Source: CAWELS01 sp964468205
GTDB taxonomy: Bacteria; Acidobacteriota; Terriglobia; Bryobacterales; Bryobacteraceae
DNA: 64,000 nt
Direction of reading: 5' to 3'
NCBI GenBank assembly: GCA_964468205.1
Contig: CAYXVG010000039.1
Location: forward strand, 6,809-70,808
Made by a program: the position numbers and the translations under genes. This document shows positions 35,409 to 44,241 of this stretch, in pieces; position 1 is the stretch's first letter, and each line of letters begins with the position of its first letter. The notes beneath the pieces were generated by a model. The model had not been told where the DNA came from and made no database searches. It saw nothing but the letters and a program-made list of their open reading frames with translations.

Positions 35409-37054
35409 GGATCTCTCGCTGCTGGATGCTGGCGCTTGCTTGCTGGGCGCTGGCCGCGGAAGATGGCCCTGTTCGTTATGAGAATATCGCCGCAAGGGCC
35501 GGGCTCGTGCATGTCTTCCCCAACGGCGGGGCGGAAACCAAACGCTACATTATTGAGACCACCGGCAGCGGGGCGGCGCTGGTCGACTACGATATGGACG
35601 GCCTGCTCGACGTACTCCTGATCTCTGGCGAAGGTTCCACCAATCGCCTCTACCGGAACCTTGGCGACAATACCTTCGCCGAAGTTACCAAGGAAACAGC
35701 GATGACCACCGAGGGATGGAACAAAGGCGTCTGCGCGGGCGACTACGACAACGATGGCTATACCGATCTGCTGCTCACCCGTTACGGCGGCGTCACCCTC
35801 TACCGCAACGACGGCGGGCGCCGGTTCGAGGATCACACGAAGGCCGCCGCGTTGGAGCAGACCCGGCCCCGCTACAGCACGGGTTGCGCGTTCCTGGACT
35901 ACGACCGGGACGGCCATCTCGACCTGATGGTCACCAACTACCTGCACTACGAGGCGGCGATGGCCTTTGAGCCGGGCTCGAATCCATACTGTTTCTATCG
36001 CGGCATGGCGGTAAATTGCGGACCGCGCGGCCTCGCCTTTGACAGCAACATGCTCTATCACAACAACGGGGACGGAACCTTCACCGACGTCTCCGAGGAG
36101 TCCGGCATCGCCCAGCACAACCAGAACTATCCCCTCGGCGTTCTCACCGGGGATTTTGACCAGGACGGATGGACAGACATCTACATCGCGTGCGACGTCA
36201 CCCCTGGCTTGCTTTTCATGAATCAGGGCGATGGAACTTTCAGCGAAGAGGCCCTGTTGCGGGGAGCCGCTTTCGACGAAAACGGAAAGGCCCTGTCCGG
36301 TATGGGAGTAACCGCCGGTGATTATGATGGCGACGGTTGGCTCGACATCTTTCGCACCAACTTCTCTGACGAGCGGGACACGCTCTACCGTAACCTCTCC
36401 GGCGGCGACTTCGAGGACCTGACCGTAATGGCCGGGTTGGGCCGCAACACCCGGTTTGTTTCGTGGGGGGTGGGTTTCTTCGATTTCGACAACGATGGAG
36501 ACAAAGATCTGTTCATGGCGAGCGGACACGTTTTTCCGGAGATCGACCAGTTGGGGATCGATGTTCGCGCCCGGGACCGCTCCATCCTCTTCGAGAATAC
36601 CGGAGACGGAAAATTCAAGGACATCTCCGACGTGGCAGGGCCGGCCATCGCGGAACGGCACTCAGCGCGCGGCGTGGCGTTCGGCGATCTCGACAACGAC
36701 GGCTCGATCGAGATCTTGGTGAACAATCAAAATGAATCCCCGTCGCTGCTCAAGGCCGCGGCCGCGCCCCGCGGCAACTGGATCCTGGTGAGCCTGCGGG
36801 GAGTCCAGTCAAACCGGTCCGCCATTGGAGCCAAGGTCCGCCTTACCGCCGGCGGCCGCACGCAATTATCCGAGGTCCGGAGCGGCGGGAGTTATATTTC
36901 GCAGAGCGACCTGCGCCTTCATTTCGGCCTCGGCGGAGCAAAGGTCGTGGACAGGCTCGAAATCGAATGGCCGAGCGGGGCAAAGCAGGTGGAAACCGGC
37001 ATCGAGCCGAACCAGATTCTGTCAGTTGTGGAGCCCGCGGCCGGAAGCCGCTGA
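35405..37054 (+). CDS. Secreted FG-GAP/ASPIC-UnbV (CRTAC1-like) protein
   Basis: A 549-residue exported protein with a short signal (MLALACWALAAEDG). FG-GAP loops are DYDMDGLLDVLLI, GDYDNDGYTDLLLT, DYDRDGHLDLMVT, GDFDQDGWTDIYIA, GDYDGDGWLDIFRT and FDNDGDKDLFMA. The C-terminal ASPIC/UnbV domain shows LRGVQSNRSAIGAKVRL, HFGLGGAKVVDRLEIEWPSG. Last gene of the TPR operon. Similar in layout to the protein at 21102 but with a different N-terminus. Probably a calcium-stabilised propeller outside the cytoplasm; function unknown. Confidence 0.92.
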   Translation: MRISRCWMLALACWALAAEDGPVRYENIAARAGLVHVFPNGGAETKRYIIETTGSGAALVDYDMDGLLDVLLISGEGSTNRLYRNLGDNTFAEVTKETAMTTEGWNKGVCAGDYDNDGYTDLLLTRYGGVTLYRNDGGRRFEDHTKAAALEQTRPRYSTGCAFLDYDRDGHLDLMVTNYLHYEAAMAFEPGSNPYCFYRGMAVNCGPRGLAFDSNMLYHNNGDGTFTDVSEESGIAQHNQNYPLGVLTGDFDQDGWTDIYIACDVTPGLLFMNQGDGTFSEEALLRGAAFDENGKALSGMGVTAGDYDGDGWLDIFRTNFSDERDTLYRNLSGGDFEDLTVMAGLGRNTRFVSWGVGFFDFDNDGDKDLFMASGHVFPEIDQLGIDVRARDRSILFENTGDGKFKDISDVAGPAIAERHSARGVAFGDLDNDGSIEILVNNQNESPSLLKAAAAPRGNWILVSLRGVQSNRSAIGAKVRLTAGGRTQLSEVRSGGSYISQSDLRLHFGLGGAKVVDRLEIEWPSGAKQVETGIEPNQILSVVEPAAGSR

Positions 37055-37128
37055 AGCCGATACGGGCGCCGGAGAATCAAGCGATCCGGTTCGGCATCGT
37101 CCCGCCGGCGCGTCTCATCGAGCCCGGT

Positions 37129-37644
37129 TCAGTTAGCGTCGTCGAACTCCGCGAGCGCGCGTCTGGCGGCGGCGCGGACTTCCTCCTGCGGATCGTTGGC
37201 CGCCTTGCGAAGGGCGGTTTCCGCGGCGACGCACTTGTGACGGCAGAGGCTGTTCACGACGCCAGCGCGGAAGGTCGCCCCTGGCAGTCCCAGAGCGCGG
37301 ATGAGCGCCGCCGTGGCCCAATGCGAGGGATTCGTCTCGAGCGCGAAGCGGGCCATCTCGCGAACTTCGAGATCGTCGAGCGCGGCGTCGAGGTGCGAGA
37401 CGGACGCATCGGTCGGAATGTAGGATAGCAACCGTGCCACCTGGCGCTTGGCGCTCGAGGAGATATCCGTCGAGAGGGCTTCCGCAAGCGCCAGGGCGAG
37501 CGCCCCCATCTCCTCGCGGGAGCCGGGACGGCTCGCGTGGTAGACCTCTTGCTCGAGACTCTGGTAGGCGAAGAACGCCGACGCCTGATCCCAATCGTCC
37601 AGTTGCGGAATCCAGCGGCTCACCATGTTGTTGACTTCGGCCAT
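37129..37644 (-). CDS. HEAT-repeat-like protein
   Basis: A 171-residue helical protein without signal or membrane segments. Repeats of about 30 residues can be read in the second half: LDDLEVREMARFALETNPSH, and NDPQEEVRAAARRALAEFDD at the end, the latter a good HEAT-like match. The middle carries ATAALIRALGLPGATFRAGV. HEAT-like proteins bind other proteins. It lies 15 bases after the Gfo/Idh/MocA gene on the same strand, so it is probably co-transcribed with it. Confidence 0.78.
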   Translation of the reverse strand: MAEVNNMVSRWIPQLDDWDQASAFFAYQSLEQEVYHASRPGSREEMGALALALAEALSTDISSSAKRQVARLLSYIPTDASVSHLDAALDDLEVREMARFALETNPSHWATAALIRALGLPGATFRAGVVNSLCRHKCVAAETALRKAANDPQEEVRAAARRALAEFDDAN

Positions 37645-37659
37645 GGATTTCTCCTTCGT

Positions 37660-38964
37660 CTAGACATGCCACGGGGCGCGCATCGGGGGGCGCGCCAGGA
37701 TGTTGGCAGTGGGGTCGTCGAGGAACTCCTCCTTTTCCGGGTCCCACTTGAGGGGCCGCCCGAGCCGCATCGAGATGTTGCCGATGTGGCAGACGGTGGC
37801 CGTGCGATGGCCGGTTTCGATGTCCGCGCGCGGCTGTTCGCGGGATGCGATGCAGTCCAGCCAGTTCTCGTGATGGGCGTCGGTGCCGGGGATCTCCTCG
37901 TTCCGGTTGAACTCGTCGTAGCGCTCGCGCCGCGCCTCGTCCAAGGCTCCACGGAGGATGCCCGGATCCGAGGCCTCGATCTTCAGGCGGGTGACCCAGA
38001 TCCAGCCGTCCGCGCCGGTCAGCCGGACGCCGTTTCCGCCGCCGGAGCTGCAGATCAATTCCACGCCGTTGTCGTATTTGTAGCGGACGGTGAAGACGCC
38101 GTGGCTGTTGTAAGGTCCGCTCATGGGCTTGGTGGCTTCGCCGCCGTCCACCTCGACCGGGCCGGAGCGGTCGGAGCCGTTGGCCCACTGTGCAATGTCA
38201 TTGTGGTGTGCGCCCCAGTCGGTCATGCGTCCGCCCGAGTGATCCAGGTGGTAGCGGAATTCGAAGTGGCAGCGATTCGGCGTGTAATCGCGATAGGGAG
38301 CCGGGCCGAGCCACATATTCCAATCGAGGTGTTCGGGTGGCGTTTGGAACCGCTGCCATTTGCCGGGCCAGGTGATACCGCCGAGGTTGCCGAAATGGCC
38401 CGGGAAGCCGAGGTGAGTGGAAACCTTCTGGAGCCGGCCGATGCGGCCTTGCTTCACCAGGTTGACGGCGGCCTGGAAACGCAGGTCGGAGCGCTGCTGG
38501 CTGCCGTTCTGGAAGACCGTACCGGCGCGCAGCGCCGCCCGCACCATCTTGCGGCCTTCGCCAATGGTCAGCGTGAGCGGCTTTTCGCAGTAGACGTCCT
38601 TTCCCGCTTCCATTGCCGCGATGGCGATCAGCGCGTGCCAGTGGTCGGGCGTCGAGATGACGACGGCGTCGATATCTTTGCGATCGAGCAAGCGGCGGAA
38701 GTCCTGAAGCAGCTCCACCCGCTTCCCGCGCTTGTCCAACACCATCTGGCCGGCCATCGCGGCGTGGTTGCGATCCACGTCACAGATGGGACCGATCTCG
38801 ACGCGCTTGTTTTCGAGGAGCTTCTTCAGGTGATGCTGCCGGCCCCGCACGCCGACTCCGACGAACCCGAGCGTCACGCGGTCATTCGACGCCGCCCGCG
38901 TCACCCCCGCCGCGCCGATCGCCCCGCCAGCGGAACTCAGTATAAACCCTCGTCTTCCAATCAT
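37660..38964 (-). CDS. Tat-exported Gfo/Idh/MocA oxidoreductase
   Basis: A 434-residue NAD(P)-dependent sugar oxidoreductase family member. The Tat signal is GRRGFILSSAGGAIGAAG; the Rossmann motif GFVGVGVRGRQH lies near residues 33-44 and the conserved catalytic-type lysine is K128 in EKPLTLT. TDWGAHHNDIAQW matches the second-domain metal or substrate region. Exported members that carry their own cofactor are widespread in acidobacteria and planctomycetes and often act in sugar or glycoside oxidation. A perfect inverted repeat starts four bases upstream of its ATG. Confidence 0.92.
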   Translation of the reverse strand: MIGRRGFILSSAGGAIGAAGVTRAASNDRVTLGFVGVGVRGRQHHLKKLLENKRVEIGPICDVDRNHAAMAGQMVLDKRGKRVELLQDFRRLLDRKDIDAVVISTPDHWHALIAIAAMEAGKDVYCEKPLTLTIGEGRKMVRAALRAGTVFQNGSQQRSDLRFQAAVNLVKQGRIGRLQKVSTHLGFPGHFGNLGGITWPGKWQRFQTPPEHLDWNMWLGPAPYRDYTPNRCHFEFRYHLDHSGGRMTDWGAHHNDIAQWANGSDRSGPVEVDGGEATKPMSGPYNSHGVFTVRYKYDNGVELICSSGGGNGVRLTGADGWIWVTRLKIEASDPGILRGALDEARRERYDEFNRNEEIPGTDAHHENWLDCIASREQPRADIETGHRTATVCHIGNISMRLGRPLKWDPEKEEFLDDPTANILARPPMRAPWHV

Positions 38965-38967
38965 CCC

Positions 38968-39034
38968 AATTCGGTGACAGTCACCTCTTTCCCCAATTTC
39001 CGGAAAAAGGGAAAGAGGTGACTGTCACCGAATT
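38968..39034. repeat. Perfect 26-bp inverted repeat
   Basis: Arms 38968-38993 and 39009-39034 are fully complementary, with a 15-base spacer that contains TTCCGGAA. Each arm carries a nested palindrome: GGTGACAGTCACC in one and GGTGACTGTCACC in the other. It lies between two divergent genes, directly at the start codon of the oxidoreductase gene. It could be a REP-type element, an operator or a hairpin in the leader. Confidence 0.9.
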
Positions 39035-39111
39035 AGTCTATCACTTGCATGGAAAAACGGATAAGAGTAGGATAAACTCTATTCAGAAGTCCAGATATGG
39101 GAGCGAGCTCG

Positions 39112-40626
39112 ATGCCGAATGATAACGCTACTCTCCGCCAGTTGCCCCTCGCCCTTCTGCGCATCATGGTTGGCTGGCATTTCCTTTATGAAGGTTTGAC
39201 GAAACTGCTCGACCCGGGCTGGTCCGCGGCGGGCTATCTCTCCGGCAGCAACGGTCTGCTCGGCGGATTCTTTCGCTGGCTCACCGCCCACGAGACCCTG
39301 CTGGCCGTCACGGATCAACTCAACATATGGGGCCTGATCCTGGTCGGCCTCGGGCTGATGCTCGGCTTTGCGATTCGCCCGGCGGCCATTGCAGGCATCG
39401 CACTACTGGCGTTCTACTATGTCGCGTACCCGCCGCTGTTCTCCCCAGCCGCGGGTTCGAGCGAGGGCCACTATCTCATCGTCAACAAGAACCTCGTGGA
39501 ACTCTTCGCGCTGGCGGTCGTCTTCGCCTTCCCGGCGGCTGCCTGGGGGCTCGACGGGCTGATCGCGCGGATGAAAGCCGACGCCGACGCCGAACCCGAG
39601 TCAAAAGGGGGCAACGAACTTGCGCCAAAGTTCATGCAGCACTCCTCCCGGCGCTCGCTGATCACCGCCCTCGCCGGAGTTCCCTTCCTCGGCGGCCTCG
39701 CCGTGGCCGCGGTCAAGAAGCATGGGTGGAAGAGCTTCGAGGAGGTCGAACTCGCCCGCGCCAAGGTCGACGCCACCAGCAGCGCCACGCTGAAGCGCTT
39801 CAAGTTTGCCACCATCGCCGACCTCAACGGCGAGATTCCAAAGGCGAAGATTCGCGATCTCGAACTCAGCCGCATGATCCTTGGCGGCAACCTTATCGGT
39901 GGCTGGGCCCACGCCCGCGACCTCATCTACGCCTCGAAGCTAGTCAAGGCCTACCACCACCGCGACAAAATCTTCGAGACTCTCCACATCGCCGAACAGT
40001 GCGGCGTGAACTCCCTCATCACCAACCCGCTCCTATGCGGCATGGTGAACGACTACTGGCGCTACGGCGGCAAGATCCACTTCATCTCGGACTGCGGCGG
40101 GAAAGACATCCTCCAGATGATCCAGAAATCCATCGACAACGGAGCCTCCGCCTGCTACATACAGGGCGCCGTCGGCGACTCCTTGGCGGAGAACGGCGAC
40201 TTCGACACCATCGCCAAGGGTCTCGAACTGATCCGCCGAAACGGTCTTCCCGCCGGCATGGGCGGCCACAAGATCGAGACCATCAAAGCCACCGTCGATC
40301 ACGGAATCAAACCCGATTTCTGGATGAAGACGTTGCACAGCCACGACTACTGGTCGGCCAAGCCCGCGGAGGAGAAGGATAACCGCTGGTGCTACGATCC
40401 GGCCGAGACAATCGCCTACATGAACCAGCTCGAGGAGCCCTGGATCGCTTTCAAGATTCTCGGCGCCGGCGCCATCCAGCCGGAACTCGGTTTCCGCTAC
40501 GCCTTCGAAAACGGCGCGGACTTCATCTGCGTTGGCATGTATGACTTCCAAGTGGTTGAGGACGTCAACCTCTGCTGCGACATCCTGGCCGGCGGCATTC
40601 CGCGCCAGCGACCCTGGCGCGCCTAG
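39112..40626 (+). CDS. DoxX-type membrane domain fused to a TIM-barrel-like domain
   Basis: A fusion of about 504 residues. The N-terminal part (1-155) is DoxX-like, with four hydrophobic segments and LPLALLRIMVGWHFLYEG at its start. Around residues 172-200 a Tat-like stretch (SSRRSLITALAGVPFLGG) lies in the middle of the chain. The C-terminal part (about 225-504) resembles an aldo/keto-type barrel: LNGEIPKAKIRDLELSRMIL, then GNLIGGWAHARDLIYA and LHIAEQCGVNSLITNP. The start at 39112 is preferred because GGGAG precedes it by eight bases; 39097 is in frame. The cytoplasmic or periplasmic side of the barrel is not clear. Confidence 0.8.
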   Translation: MPNDNATLRQLPLALLRIMVGWHFLYEGLTKLLDPGWSAAGYLSGSNGLLGGFFRWLTAHETLLAVTDQLNIWGLILVGLGLMLGFAIRPAAIAGIALLAFYYVAYPPLFSPAAGSSEGHYLIVNKNLVELFALAVVFAFPAAAWGLDGLIARMKADADAEPESKGGNELAPKFMQHSSRRSLITALAGVPFLGGLAVAAVKKHGWKSFEEVELARAKVDATSSATLKRFKFATIADLNGEIPKAKIRDLELSRMILGGNLIGGWAHARDLIYASKLVKAYHHRDKIFETLHIAEQCGVNSLITNPLLCGMVNDYWRYGGKIHFISDCGGKDILQMIQKSIDNGASACYIQGAVGDSLAENGDFDTIAKGLELIRRNGLPAGMGGHKIETIKATVDHGIKPDFWMKTLHSHDYWSAKPAEEKDNRWCYDPAETIAYMNQLEEPWIAFKILGAGAIQPELGFRYAFENGADFICVGMYDFQVVEDVNLCCDILAGGIPRQRPWRA

Positions 40627-40674
40627 CGCGAAGTAGCTGCTAGAGCGAGTTCAGTCCGGACAAGAAAGTCTCCG

Positions 40675-42342
40675 CTACCAGCTCAACTGAACAAGCGACA
40701 CGCCCTGCCGGGGCAAAGAGAACTCCAGCGTGGCCGTGCCGTCTGTGGTGTCGATCCAGCGGGGGGACTCGAGCGGGGTCAGGGCAGCCGCCGCCTCCAG
40801 GCTCTCTCGCTGCGCCGCGGTGACGGTTTGGGGCGAACCCATCCGTTTCCAGGCCGCGTAAGGGTTGCTGTGATCCTCGTCGATCCGGTAGTGGCGCGCC
40901 AGGATCCGCCGCCCGCCGTCGGGCAAGCCGTTTACCTCCAACGCCACCGCTGCATCCGGCCCCGGCAGGTCGTCGTCGTGGTAGTGCCACACCATCACCG
41001 AGATCTCCCCGTCGCGCCGGGTGGCTTCCGCCGCTACCTGCGGCGCACCGCGCACTCCGTCGCGGATGACCGTATCCACTGCGGCGTCATGGGTGCTGGC
41101 GGCCGCCACGCGGTCGCCGCGCATCAGGCCGAACATCCGGAACGTGTTCAGTACCGGCTTCTCGATGCCGTTGGTTGCCAGCGCCCGGAAGCCGTCAAAC
41201 CACGGTTGATCTTCGAACTCGAAAGCCCAGGTCAGCGCGCCCTGCAGATTGACGCCGTGCCGCTCCGCGAGCGCGCGGGTGGCGGCCAGCGCGGCTGCCG
41301 TGTAGCTCGAGTACATCGTCCCGTTCCGGTAGTCGTTGTGCGGATAAACCCGCGAGGAACAGGCGGCGCAGCCTTCCGGGTCCCATTCGCCGATAATCAC
41401 CGGCTTGCCCTTCAACTCGGGCCGCGATGCGATCAATTCGAAACCCGCATTGACAACGCTCAACTGGCGGCCCAGGCCCATCCGCACGTGATCGCCGGCC
41501 ACCTCCGGCCTGCCCTTGGCATGGAATACCACGAAGTCCAGCGGCGACCCGGCGGATCCCGTCTTGAAGTTCTCACCCGTCGCCACATGATCGAAGAACG
41601 CCTGCAGCCATTCGACGGGAGCGCCGGCGGTGTGAGGGCCGCCGAATTGCGCGGTTGGAAGGGCTCGTTTCACGGCCTCGGCGGAGTAGTCGTAGAGCTT
41701 GAAATACTCCTCCTGAGTTCCGCGCCAATAGTGTATGTTGGGCTCGTTCCAGGGCTCCCAGAGCCAGGTCTCCACCTCCTTCGGACCGTAGCGCTCCACG
41801 CAATGCGTCACCAGTTGGAAGACCAATTCGGCCCATTTCTCGTAGTCCTTCGGCGGATAGGCCCAGGCCCCATGGATGTCGCGATGCAATGGCTCCAGGC
41901 TGAACCGGTGCCGATACTCCATGCCGCTCGAAGTCAGGGCCTCGGGCATGAATCCGATCTCGAACAGAGGCTTCATGCCGCGCTCGACCCAAGTATCGAG
42001 AATCTCGTCCAGGATGCTCCAGTCATAGACCGGGTTGCCGTTCGAGTCCTCCGTGTACACGTTGGTTGAACCCCACTTGAGCGCCGCCGTCCCGTCACCC
42101 GAATTGAGCAGGCAGTGTGCGCGGACATAGACGGGTACGGGGCTGAGTTCCGCCAACTGCGAAAGCAGTTTCCTGCCATAAGGCATGGTCGTGTAATTCG
42201 GCTCGTCGTAGCCAAAGTAAGACCAGACCGGCGTGTTCTCCCCGATGTTCTTGCCAGCGTCAACTGTAATGGTGGCCGGAAACGGATCTTGGGCGGGCGC
42301 GAGCCAGACGACGGCGAGGAGAAGAATCAGACGTCGCATCAT
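40675..42342 (-). CDS. Exported GH39-like glycoside hydrolase
   Basis: A 555-residue protein with a signal peptide (LILLLAVVWLAPAQ). It resembles GH39 beta-xylosidases: FGYDEPNYT near residues 43-51, LKWGSTNVYTEDSNGNPVYD around 88-107, the acid/base E200 in EPWNEPN and the proposed nucleophile E319 in VIIGEWDPEG. A C-terminal beta domain completes it. Probably removes xylose or related sugars from short glycans in the periplasm. It is convergent with the DoxX fusion gene and sits in a group of sugar-acting exported enzymes. Confidence 0.88.
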   Translation of the reverse strand: MMRRLILLLAVVWLAPAQDPFPATITVDAGKNIGENTPVWSYFGYDEPNYTTMPYGRKLLSQLAELSPVPVYVRAHCLLNSGDGTAALKWGSTNVYTEDSNGNPVYDWSILDEILDTWVERGMKPLFEIGFMPEALTSSGMEYRHRFSLEPLHRDIHGAWAYPPKDYEKWAELVFQLVTHCVERYGPKEVETWLWEPWNEPNIHYWRGTQEEYFKLYDYSAEAVKRALPTAQFGGPHTAGAPVEWLQAFFDHVATGENFKTGSAGSPLDFVVFHAKGRPEVAGDHVRMGLGRQLSVVNAGFELIASRPELKGKPVIIGEWDPEGCAACSSRVYPHNDYRNGTMYSSYTAAALAATRALAERHGVNLQGALTWAFEFEDQPWFDGFRALATNGIEKPVLNTFRMFGLMRGDRVAAASTHDAAVDTVIRDGVRGAPQVAAEATRRDGEISVMVWHYHDDDLPGPDAAVALEVNGLPDGGRRILARHYRIDEDHSNPYAAWKRMGSPQTVTAAQRESLEAAAALTPLESPRWIDTTDGTATLEFSLPRQGVSLVQLSW

Positions 42343-42368
42343 GACGCCTATTATTCAACACGGCGGGC

Positions 42369-42731
42369 CTATTCCCAATAGCCCATTGCCCAGCCCATGC
42401 CCAAGCCGATCAAAACGCCGGCCGCCGGAAACGCAGCCAGCGCGGCGAATAGGCGGAGCGGCCACTTCCAGCGCCGGGGAAACAGACTCAAGAAGGCCTG
42501 TGGCGCGACCACGCCAAGCCAGATCGCGGCGAAGCCGGCCTCGCCCACGCTGCACCACGGGCAGTGCCGGCTCTGCGGGTCGTGGATATTACAATGGTCC
42601 ACTGCTCCCGCCCACCACGAGCGGCAGCCGCAGTCGTAGATCAAGTCGCAGAGATTGATGAGGAAGACGGAAGTTACCGCCGCCGCGGCAAGAAACACGG
42701 GAATCGCCGAGCGCCAAGGCAGTTGTGACAT
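42369..42731 (-). CDS. Small Cys-rich membrane protein, unknown
   Basis: About 120 residues when started at 42731, which avoids overlap with the divergent gene; an in-frame ATG lies at 42797. A membrane segment near residues 9-27 is followed by a cluster of cysteines at 28, 34, 36, 47, 57 and 60, seen in CDLIYDCGCRSWW, DHCNIH and RHCPWCS, then two further membrane segments. The cysteines and histidines between the membrane segments suggest a metal or heme site or disulfides on one face. I do not recognise the family. Confidence 0.65.
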   Translation of the reverse strand: MSQLPWRSAIPVFLAAAAVTSVFLINLCDLIYDCGCRSWWAGAVDHCNIHDPQSRHCPWCSVGEAGFAAIWLGVVAPQAFLSLFPRRWKWPLRLFAALAAFPAAGVLIGLGMGWAMGYWE

Positions 42732-42783
42732 TGCAGCTAGGTCTGGCACATCGCCGAATACTGGCAGAGGCCCCTCACCAGTT

Positions 42784-44238
42784 ATGATGTTTTCCATGTT
42801 CCGGTGGATTCCCGCCGCTTCGGTTCTCGGCGCTATTCTCCTGCCAGGCTGTTCCGGCCCCGGTGGCGCGCCGCCCGCCGCGGAGATGCCGTATGTGCGC
42901 GTCAGCCCGCGGGATTCGCGCTACTTCGAGCTCGCGGACGGCCGCCCCTTCATCCCCATCGGCCTGAACATCGCGTTCCCTCGTTTCGAAAGCACGGAAG
43001 CGCTGGTGTTCGACAAGATGGAGGAGCGCGTCGCGAAGCTGGCGGCAAACGGCGGCAACCTGATCCGCATTTGGATGAGCCACCCGTTCTACGACGTCGA
43101 GCACGAGTACAGCGCAAAATTCGACTCCCGGAAGATCGGCCGCATCGACAAGGTTCTCGCTATCGCCCGGCGCCACGGGGTACGCGTGAAGCTCACCTTC
43201 GACCATTTCCGGACCCTCGAGGAGACGCCGCCCAGCTTCGCCGGCTCAGTGAGCATGGGCAAACCGATCCATCACGCCGCGCGCGGTGGCGCCGCCCGGA
43301 ACATGACGGAGTTCTTCACCCTCGACACGGCGAAGGAGCGCTACAAGCGGAAGTACGCCTGGTTCGCCGAGCGCTACCGGAACGAACCCGCGGTGTTCGC
43401 CTGGGAGCTGTGGAACGAGATCGACGCGGCGCAAGGCGGCGGCTGGCTCGAATGGACCGAGGAGATGCTCGGCGAGGTCCATACGCAGTTCCCCCACCAC
43501 ATGGCTGTCCAAAGTGTGGGCAGCCTGGACCATTTCCGGAAGCGCCTGCTGTTCGAACCAGTATGGAAGTTGCCCGGAAACGACTTCGCCCAGGTCCACC
43601 GCTACCTGGACCAGGGCGCCAACCTGCAGGCGTGCAAAGGCCCGGTTGACGTGATGGCCGCCGGCGCCATTCGCATGACGGCCGAAACGAACCCCGGCAA
43701 ACCGATCCTGCTGGCCGAAACCGGAGCCGTCGAACGGGGGCATGCCGGTCCCAGCGCCCTTTACGAAAAGGACCGCCTGGGTACAATCCTGCACGACGCA
43801 CTCTTCGCGCCCTTCTTCTCCGGGTCAGCCGGAACCGGCCAGATCTGGCACTGGCACTTCTACGTGGACCGGCACGATCTCTGGCATCACTTCGGCAACT
43901 TCTCGAAACTCGTCGAGGATCTCGACCCGCCAGCCGAGGCCTTCGAGGCAGGCCTGATCGAAGACGAGCAACTCCGGGCGTACATCCTCCGCGGCAAGAA
44001 GACGATGCTTATCTGGTGCCGGGACAAGGAGGCCGATTGGCGGGCCGAACTCGAAGAGGGACGCGTGCGGCCGCGCCGCGAAGCAGTCCTCGACTTCAAC
44101 TTGCAAGGCGGCATTCCGGAGGGGCGTCTGCGTTTCTACAACCCCTGGAGCGGAGAATGGACGGCGGGCGAGGCAGCGAACGGAATGATCGCTCTGCCGG
44201 TCTTCCTGCGGTCAGTGGCGGTGCGCATTGACTCTTGA
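42784..44238 (+). CDS. Lipoprotein clan-A glycoside hydrolase (GH5-like)
   Basis: A 484-residue protein with a lipobox (ASVLGAILLPGC, cysteine 23). A cellulase/mannanase-like barrel follows: IPIGLNIAFPRFES, NLIRIWMSHPF, the proposed acid/base E212 in WELWNEID and the proposed nucleophile E312 in ILLAETGAV. WHWHFYVDRHDLW near residue 360 is a substrate-site-like aromatic cluster. The C-terminus is a small beta domain. The start is one of two adjacent ATGs (42784 or 42787). Probably anchored to the outer membrane; substrate unknown. Confidence 0.82.
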   Translation: MMFSMFRWIPAASVLGAILLPGCSGPGGAPPAAEMPYVRVSPRDSRYFELADGRPFIPIGLNIAFPRFESTEALVFDKMEERVAKLAANGGNLIRIWMSHPFYDVEHEYSAKFDSRKIGRIDKVLAIARRHGVRVKLTFDHFRTLEETPPSFAGSVSMGKPIHHAARGGAARNMTEFFTLDTAKERYKRKYAWFAERYRNEPAVFAWELWNEIDAAQGGGWLEWTEEMLGEVHTQFPHHMAVQSVGSLDHFRKRLLFEPVWKLPGNDFAQVHRYLDQGANLQACKGPVDVMAAGAIRMTAETNPGKPILLAETGAVERGHAGPSALYEKDRLGTILHDALFAPFFSGSAGTGQIWHWHFYVDRHDLWHHFGNFSKLVEDLDPPAEAFEAGLIEDEQLRAYILRGKKTMLIWCRDKEADWRAELEEGRVRPRREAVLDFNLQGGIPEGRLRFYNPWSGEWTAGEAANGMIALPVFLRSVAVRIDS

Positions 44239-44241
44239 GTT

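Noticed and set aside
37133..38188. 351-codon minus-strand frame spanning two genes
   Set aside because: It covers the HEAT and Gfo/Idh/MocA genes in another frame and is rich in Arg and Gly. The real frames have motifs.
39327..40382. 351-codon alternative frame inside the DoxX fusion gene
   Set aside because: Very Arg/Pro/His-rich composition typical of an out-of-frame reading. The DoxX and barrel motifs are in the other frame.
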